NCBI GenBank assembly: GCA_002842035.1
Contig: PHBP01000006.1
Span: 147,688-211,687, forward strand
Origin: Candidatus Cloacimonetes bacterium HGW-Cloacimonetes-2
GTDB taxonomy: Bacteria > Cloacimonadota > Cloacimonadia > Cloacimonadales > Cloacimonadaceae
DNA: 64,000 nt
Direction of reading: 5' to 3'
Below are positions 1 through 6,600 of this stretch, one piece after another (positions within the stretch are counted from its first letter, which is position 1; every line of letters starts with the position of its first letter). Made by a program: the position numbers and the translations under genes. The notes below the pieces were generated by a model that was not told where the DNA came from, ran no database searches, and was given only the letters and a program-made list of their open reading frames with translations.

Positions 1-392
1 AGTACTACGGCTTTGCCCTGGCGCTTACCTCCAATCCCTCTGCTCAAGACTACCTGAAGCAGGACAATCTCTGTGGCAAGATCGCTTTCTGGATCAATAG
101 CTGTCCCAATCAACAAATCGGAGCAGTCGTAGGTGCCACTCAAACCGCTGATCTGGCTACAATGCGAAGCCTGATGCCCCAGACAATCTTCCTGGTTCCC
201 GGTATCGGTGCACAGGGTGGAGATCTCTCAGCAGTGCTCAAGCACGCCTCAGCCAGCGTTGATAACCCCTTGATCCTGATCAATTCCTCCCGCGGTATCC
301 TCTATCAAGACAATAGCATTAGCTTTGCCAAAGCTGCCGCCACCGAGGCACAACGCCTACGTGATGAAATCCTGAGCGAAATCAGAGGCTAA
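1..392 (+). CDS. pyrF: Orotidine 5'-phosphate decarboxylase, C-terminal part (5' end outside window)
   Basis: The frame is open from base 3 to the TAA at 390-392, so about 129 C-terminal residues are present. They carry the end of the OMP decarboxylase barrel: a GAVVGAT strand, the phosphate-binding stretch LVPGIGAQGGD, then INSSRGILY and a final helix ending LRDEI. This pattern matches the longer 'type 2' PyrF family found in mycobacteria and many anaerobes. The enzyme converts OMP to UMP in the last step of pyrimidine synthesis, in the cytosol. The catalytic Lys/Asp motif lies upstream and cannot be checked. The next gene starts 1 nt after the stop, so the genes may be co-transcribed, although no functional link to the redox genes downstream is evident. 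Confidence 0.9.
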   Translation, partial: YYGFALALTSNPSAQDYLKQDNLCGKIAFWINSCPNQQIGAVVGATQTADLATMRSLMPQTIFLVPGIGAQGGDLSAVLKHASASVDNPLILINSSRGILYQDNSISFAKAAATEAQRLRDEILSEIRG

Positions 393-393
393 G

Positions 394-660
394 ATGGGCA
401 AACTCGAACCCAAACGCTTGATCGGACTGATCCTGATCCTCGCAGCATCCGCTTTCCTGATTGCCGCAACCTGGCTGGCACCAGCAGTCAATCGTTCACA
501 ATGCGTGGGTTGCGGTGATTGCGCTGCGATCTGCCCCACCGGATCAATCACCATCGTTCGCGGCAAAGCCGTCATCGACGACGCCTCATGCATCCGCTGC
601 GACAATTGCGTCCGCGCCTGTCCCTACAATGCTATCAACGGCAAAGACAGGAAGTACTGA
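394..660 (+). CDS. Membrane-anchored 2x[4Fe-4S] ferredoxin-like protein
   Basis: This 88-residue protein has a basic N-terminus (K3, K7, R8), one hydrophobic segment at about residues 9-31, then two complete CxxCxxCxxxCP clusters: C37, C40, C43, C47 and C66, C69, C72, C76. By the positive-inside rule the clusters should sit outside the inner membrane. No twin-arginine signal is visible, so how assembled clusters would get there is unclear. A likely role is one-electron transfer. The TGA stop overlaps the ATG of the next, similar protein (ATGA), which suggests translational coupling. I know of no named family for a single-helix ferredoxin of this size. The function is inferred from the cysteine motifs and the neighbours. 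Confidence 0.85.
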   Translation: MGKLEPKRLIGLILILAASAFLIAATWLAPAVNRSQCVGCGDCAAICPTGSITIVRGKAVIDDASCIRCDNCVRACPYNAINGKDRKY

Positions 661-905
661 TGAAGAGATCTCTATTACTGCTGCTTTGCCTGGCGATGCT
701 GCTGGCTATGACTGCCTGCAAATCCCTCTCCGACACCGAGTATCACATCGATAAGAGTGCCTGCAACGGCTGCACAAACTGCTCTGCAGTCTGCCCCAGC
801 GATGCAATCTATTTCGATTCCAACGGCAAAGCCGTGATCGACCAAAGTAAATGCACCAAATGTGGTGACTGCGTGGCTGTATGTCCTCAAAACGCTATCT
901 ACTAA
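660..905 (+). CDS. Putative lipoprotein with two [4Fe-4S] clusters
   Basis: The protein has 81 residues. The N-terminus is a short basic, hydrophobic signal (residues 2-19) ending in M-T-A-C, with C20 as a plausible lipidated cysteine, although -3 is Met rather than the usual Leu. The rest is a bacterial-type 2x[4Fe-4S] ferredoxin: C35, C38, C41, C45 and C65, C68, C71, C75, each followed by Pro. It looks like a paralogue of the preceding gene, with both ferredoxin halves alike. The start is the ATG overlapping the upstream stop; a longer reading from base 519 runs through the upstream gene and is rejected. The 3' end overlaps the next gene by 25 nt. A role as an extracytoplasmic electron carrier is inferred. 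Confidence 0.82.
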   Translation: MKRSLLLLLCLAMLLAMTACKSLSDTEYHIDKSACNGCTNCSAVCPSDAIYFDSNGKAVIDQSKCTKCGDCVAVCPQNAIY

Positions 906-2104
906 GTATCCTGTTTCTGCTCATAGTCCTGGGATTGACAGCCCAGTTCAGCTTCCAATCCAGCACTGATCTACGCTTGCGCACCGGTGATTCCAACGCT
1001 TGGGGCTTAGTGATGGATACCGGAATCTACGCTCCTATCGACCAATACAGCTATATTGAGGTCACAAACCTGCTGGATTGGTGGGATCGTGCCACAGAAA
1101 ACCGCAATGCCAAGACGCGAGATCACTTCACACTCGGCTACGTCTATAATGAAGACTCTCTCGAATACGGACTATCCTACTACGGGACATTCTTCAAAGA
1201 CGCCACCCCCATCTTCATCGAGTTCGATCCGACCGCCCCCCAATGGGCTCAGTACTCCCGAAAGGCTATTCACCAGGCAAATCTCGATCTGAACTACAGA
1301 CTGGGACGGCTCAATGCCTCTGCTGATGCCAATCTACGCCTTGTCAAGACCGAACCGCATCTGCTCTTTGGCAGCCCCGATCCACAGCCCGAAAGCAGTT
1401 TATTTGATAACTACATAACTGCCGCTGCAGGCTATCAGCTCACCCCGGAACTGGCTGTAAACGCTGAACTGAACTACAAAACACAGACTCCCTATGCTGA
1501 GCTCATCGATTCCTCCCGCGATTCCGAAAGCTATGCCATGCGCACCGGACTCGCCTTTAAAAAAGACTTCGGAACCAATATCCTCAGCCTCGACATCCGC
1601 TATCAAAAGCAGGATTGGGACAATATGCCCGAGGCACTGGGTAACCAGTTTATCAGCGAGCTGCATTACAACCACTCCTTTGGCCCCTATCTAAATGGCT
1701 TTCTTAGCTTTATAAACCGCAGCAGTCTTTATGAAGACGAGCTATGCCTATTGGCAAATTACGCCCGTGCCCAGATCAAATACAGCTTACCATCAGATGA
1801 ACTGGCAGGCAGTTACGTACTCCTCGGAGCAAAGCTTCGCCCTGCCAACGATGCTGCTTTTCATCCCGATTGCTCAGCCTATTTTGGAGAGTGCAATTTC
1901 CTCCTCGTGCCCAATCTTTACCTGGGCGCAGCGCTCAATCTCGCCCCCGAGATTCAGAACCAATACAGCGCCAGACTAAGCTACAGAGTGGACCAAAACA
2001 GCGAGTTGCATTTGGATTTTATTAGCAGGCAATCCAGGCGTAACTCCGCATCCGACAAGGACTTTCATTCCCTGTTCGGAATTGGTACGGAGCTAGTCTT
2101 TTAA
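881..2104 (+). CDS. Outer-membrane beta-barrel protein, function unknown
   Basis: The protein has 407 residues, with a signal peptide at about 1-23 ending in a Thr-Ala-Gln-type cleavage region. The remainder is rich in alternating polar/aromatic strands (for example LGYVYNED, YGLSYYGTFF, LNLAPEIQNQYSARLSYRV) and ends in a strand with a terminal Phe (GIGTELVF), as outer-membrane barrels do. The ATG at 881 lies inside the previous gene. It is the only start that keeps the signal peptide, so the 25-nt overlap appears real. The stop overlaps the next ATG by 1 nt. It could be the outer-membrane component of the redox cluster. No specific family is recognised. Confidence 0.72.
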   Translation: MSSKRYLLSILFLLIVLGLTAQFSFQSSTDLRLRTGDSNAWGLVMDTGIYAPIDQYSYIEVTNLLDWWDRATENRNAKTRDHFTLGYVYNEDSLEYGLSYYGTFFKDATPIFIEFDPTAPQWAQYSRKAIHQANLDLNYRLGRLNASADANLRLVKTEPHLLFGSPDPQPESSLFDNYITAAAGYQLTPELAVNAELNYKTQTPYAELIDSSRDSESYAMRTGLAFKKDFGTNILSLDIRYQKQDWDNMPEALGNQFISELHYNHSFGPYLNGFLSFINRSSLYEDELCLLANYARAQIKYSLPSDELAGSYVLLGAKLRPANDAAFHPDCSAYFGECNFLLVPNLYLGAALNLAPEIQNQYSARLSYRVDQNSELHLDFISRQSRRNSASDKDFHSLFGIGTELVF

Positions 2105-3090
2105 TGTTTAAAGCTCTGATCGAGGGCTTTGCTCTCGGGCTATCTACAGGCTCACTCTGCCTGATGACCTGCGTGCCGATCTATCTGCCCTATATGATGT
2201 CCGAAGAACGCAGTCTCCTAAAGAGTTTAGGACGCCTGATGGAGATCTCGCTGGGACGCTTTATTGCTTATATCCTCTTTGGAGCGCTGGCTGGTTACTT
2301 CGGCACCCGGATCAATCCGATGGGACGCGGTCTGTTTACCGGAATATCTTATATACTGCTCTCCATCTTCTTGGTGATCAATGCTTTCAGAACTCATAGA
2401 GAGGGCAAAAGCTGCCGCGTGCCAAAGTGGGCTCTGATGAGCAAAAGCGCTCTGCTATTGGGATTTTTCACTGGTGTAAACTTTTGTCCTTCCTTCCTGA
2501 TTGCGCTATCCAGCGCGGTCGATCTGGGCGGAGTGCTCTCCGGCATCCAAATCTTTGTGGGGTTCTTCTTTGGCACCTCGCTTTTCCTGATGCCACTGGC
2601 GCTCTCCGGCTATCTGACCTTTATCAAAGGCATCAAATACCTCGCCAGAATCGCCACAATCCTGATAGCTATCTGGTTTATCTGGCAAGGGATTGGCAAT
2701 CTTATCAAGGTCTTTCGGGACTATCGGCACGAGCGCAATACTGTGATGCTCGATCTTGAGACACATCCGTTCAAACCAGTCGTGGTGTCCAGTCCCGCAG
2801 ACAGCCTCGAATCGTTCGATATAAGTGACTCGCTGCTTGCTATTTACAGGACTGCTCCTATCTTGCTCAACCAGGACAAGCCTGTCCTGAGCGAACTTCC
2901 CCAAGCCGGGGATGAGATTCTGATCCTGATTAGCGCAAATTGCTTCTCAGACAGCCTGAGTCCTTTGATGCTAAGTGACTATCACCATATCATATTACAG
3001 GATCATCAGGCGTGGCACAAACTACCCGGATTCCTGAGGACTACCATCTTCCGGCTGGACAAAGGCAAGAGACTGCAATTCAAGATCTGA
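2104..3090 (+). CDS. DsbD/CcdA-like (DsbD_2, 'sulfite exporter'-type) membrane protein
   Basis: The protein has 328 residues with about six membrane segments in residues 1-205. The first contains C19-x3-C23-V-P followed by a LPY motif, and a later one contains F-C-P-S. These two half-sites are characteristic of the DsbD/CcdA-like fold that shuttles reducing power through a cysteine pair in the membrane. Residues ~210-328 form a soluble tail with no recognised domain and a single Cys in SANCFSD. The ATG overlaps the upstream stop (TAATG), so it belongs to the same coupled cluster as the two [4Fe-4S] proteins and the barrel. Transport of electrons to extracytoplasmic partners is inferred. Transport of a metal or sulfur compound is an alternative. 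Confidence 0.72.
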   Translation: MFKALIEGFALGLSTGSLCLMTCVPIYLPYMMSEERSLLKSLGRLMEISLGRFIAYILFGALAGYFGTRINPMGRGLFTGISYILLSIFLVINAFRTHREGKSCRVPKWALMSKSALLLGFFTGVNFCPSFLIALSSAVDLGGVLSGIQIFVGFFFGTSLFLMPLALSGYLTFIKGIKYLARIATILIAIWFIWQGIGNLIKVFRDYRHERNTVMLDLETHPFKPVVVSSPADSLESFDISDSLLAIYRTAPILLNQDKPVLSELPQAGDEILILISANCFSDSLSPLMLSDYHHIILQDHQAWHKLPGFLRTTIFRLDKGKRLQFKI

Positions 3091-3098
3091 GATTTTGC

Positions 3099-3442
3099 TC
3101 CCTGCTTGAATTCTTATGTGATCCCCTAGTGATCCCCTAGTGATCCCCTAGTGGCGACAAGGGGATCGCAAGTGCAGTGTCAGAGTATTGCCTTAGGATT
3201 CAATAGGGGAGATTTTCACAAGGGGTAAAGGAGAAAGGAGTGGTGGTGTGGGAGCGACATCTTGTCTCTCGGAAGGACTGTGCGTCAGGATGACGCACCC
3301 ACATGTTTTTAACTCATACAAATACCGGTGTAAAAGGTATCATCGGCGATAGTATGCACTGGTATTTGTATAAGGCACAACACGAAGCGAACTGCGAACG
3401 CTGTGGCAAATCAGGAGATACCACGCCAGATATGGCGGAGCT
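3099..3442 (+). repeat. Composite modular repeat copy 1 (CMR1): modules A, E, B-deleted, D
   Basis: This starts 8 nt after the preceding stop and fills the 510-nt gap before the C25 gene. Module A (3099-3180) has three tandem GTGATCCCCTA units and an inverted half ending in AAGGGGATC. Module E (3249-3303) has hairpins GAGCGACA/TGTCTCTC and GTGCGTCA/TGACGCAC. The B remnant (3308-3371) keeps only its last stem, ATACAAATACC/GGTATTTGTAT. Module D is 3385-3442. The linker between A and E is rich in AAAGGAG words. Bases 3443-3590 have no feature that I recognise. No coding potential is credited to the gap. Confidence 0.85.
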
Positions 3443-3600
3443 CAGCGAACCCCGGGTACAGGTATCGTAGAAACGTTTTCCGTATTACCCCCGATTGTCC
3501 CCTCATATCAACGAATAATCCTGAAATATGTACGAGAAAGGAATGTATATTGCAAATCTTTCAGCCCAATATTTGTAGTAATTCAAATAAAGGAGACCTT

Positions 3601-6600
3601 ATGCCCAAAACAAGGCTCAGTGTGTGTTTACTGATCATCCTGATGATCGGCCTTTTCTCCGTTTTGTCCGCTCAAAGCAGGCAAATCAGCATTTCTAATG
3701 GCGCCAGCCAGACCAGATTGCTCTCCGGCAATGACTTTGGTATGGAACTTCAGTTCAACGTAGGTGAGCTCAGGCTCGAAACTGTACAGACCCGTGGCGG
3801 GAGCTTCGACGAAATCTCAATCGAAGGCTTTAGCCACAGCAACCGGATCGGCGAGCCCAAGCTCCCCGTATCCACCAAGATCGTAGCTGTACCAATTGGT
3901 GCAGAGCTAAGTTTTGAAGTCATCTCCAGGCAGAGCTTACGCCTGGATGGCAGCGATAGCAGATTGCAGCACAAACTATTACCCGTGCAGCTTTCTGTGT
4001 CCAAATCCGATGATCCCGCGCTCGTACCCTTCAAGCAAAATGAAGAGCTTTACAACCGTGATGAATTCACCGGTGGCGAGCTTTTCAGGATTGAGGAGAT
4101 CGGCTATATGCGTGGACTTCGCCTCTTCCAGTTTTATTTTGAACCCATCCGTTACAATCCTGTGAGCGGTGAGCTTCAGGTGACTTACGATGCCACTATC
4201 CGCGTGAACTTCAACAATCCTGATCTGATTGCAACGCAGGATCTGCTGGCACGCACTGCTTCTTATGAATATGAAGCACTTTACGCGCAGACGGTTTTCA
4301 ATTGGGATACCACAAACCGCGCCAGCCTGGTGCGTTATCCCACCAAGATGCTCATTCTATGCCCTCCGAACTACACCGATGAGATGGCACCCTTTGTGAC
4401 CTGGAAAAAGCAACAGGGTTACAACGTGACGGTGACCACAGTCGGCACCGGCGGTACAATCGCCAATACGACAGCAGCCATAAATACATATATGGCATCC
4501 GTTTGGAGCGCTGCAACCGCACAGGATCCCGCTCCGACCTATCTGATAATCGTAGGCGATACTTCCACCAGCGGAGACAATATCATCGCCAATACCGGCG
4601 TAACAGGGTCTCACGTTACGGATCTGACCTATGTCCGCCTGAACGGTACAGATTATGTCCCGGATATGTATTACGGACGTTTCTCTGTCGCGAGCGGAAC
4701 AGAGCTTACCAATGCCGTAAACAAGACCATCACCTTTGAAAAGACTCAGATGCCCGATCTGACTTATCTGGGAAAAGCAGTGATGATAGCCGGTGTGGAC
4801 AGCGGTTTTGGTCCGACCCACGGTAATGGCGCCATCAATTATGGTACCACAAACTACTTTAATAGTAGTCAGGGCATTACCTCGAATACATATCTTTATC
4901 CTGCCTCAGGCTCGAGCGATGCCACGATCATAGCCAATGCCAATGAAGGTAGAGGTTATATAAACTACACAGCCCACGGCAGCGAGACTTCCTGGGCTGA
5001 TCCCACCTTCTCAGTTAGTGATGTCAACTCTATGACCAATACCAACAAGTATGGTGTGATGGTGGGTAATTGCTGCGTTACCAATGCCTTTGGCACAGGT
5101 GTTTGCTTTGGTGAATCAATCATCCGCAAAGCCAATGCCGGTGGCGTTGCCTACATTGGTGGCACAAACAACACCTATTGGGACGAGGATTACTGGTGGG
5201 CAGTGGGTGCCAAAGGATCTGCCAATGGTACTGCTCCTGCCTATGATGCCACCAAGCTGGGTGCTTACGATGCGATGTTCCATACTCACAGCGAAGCATT
5301 CACAGATTGGGCTCAGACCACAGGTGATGCAGTCTATATGGGAAACCTTGCGGTTGCTCAGGGAAATAGCTCCAGAACAAACTATTACTGGGAAATCTAC
5401 TCCATTATGGGCGATCCTTCCCTGATGCCTTACTTTGGAGTTCCCACTGTCAATACAGCTAGTTTCCCATCCACAATCCTGATTGGCGCGACATCCATCA
5501 CAGTGACTGCCACACCTTATTCCAGAGTAGCCCTCAGTATGGGCGGCACACTTTACGGAACAGGTATTGTGCCTGCCGGCGGAAGCCTCACTCTAGCAAT
5601 TACACCTTTTAGCACCACAGGCACAGCTAACCTGGTGATCACTGCTCAGGACAAGATCACTCGTATCGAGAATATCACTATCGCTCCCAATAGCGGGCCT
5701 TATATGAACGTCTCGGCGATTGTTTACAGCGATACAAACAATAGCAGCCCTGAATACAATGAGACCGGCAGATTCAGCCCGACCTTCCACAATGTGGGCT
5801 CAGTTACCGCTACCAATGTGACTGCTACGCTTAGCTGCAGCACTCCGGGATTTACGATCAGTGATGGTACAGAAAACATTGCCAGCCTTGCTGCAGGCGC
5901 TACCAGCACAATCAACAATGCCTTTACCTTTGGCATCCCCAATGGTATCGCTGATGGTACGATGGCTGCCTTTACGATTACGATGGTAAGTGGCAGCAAT
6001 ACCTGGGTGCACAATTTCACTCTCGAGATCAATGCACCGGCGCTTGTCTTTGCCAATATGACAATCAGCGATCCCTCAGGAAACAACAACGGCAGGCTCG
6101 ATCCGGGCGAAACCGTTACTGTCACGATGCCTTTGAACAACACAGGCGGAGCTTCGAGCCCTTCAGGCACTGCGACTCTATCCTGCGCTACCCCCGGAAT
6201 CACCATCAATACAGGCACTGCGAACTTTGCAGCTATCTCAGCAGGTGGCAATGCCAATCTGAGTTTCAGCATTACCGCAGCAGCCGGTATTACTATAGGT
6301 ACTATCGTCAATATCAACTTCAACGCTACAGCGGGTTCTTATACAGCAAGCAAAGCACAGTCAGTGACTGCCGGTATCATCCTGGAAGACTTTGAGACAG
6401 GAAACTTTAACAGCTTCTCCTGGGTGATGGGTGGAACTCTGCCCTGGGTTATAGACAATACCACTGCCCAGACCGGGACCTATTCTGCAAAGAGCGGAGC
6501 TATCACACACAGTCAAAGCACTACGATGGAGACCACCAGGGTGCTTTCGAGTACAGGTGATCTCAGCTTCTGGTACAAAGTCTCCTCTGAATCAAGCTAT

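Noticed and set aside
3120-3172. Tandem GTGATCCCCTA units as a CRISPR array
   Set aside because: Units are directly adjacent 11-mers without spacers, end in an inverted half, and no cas gene is present.
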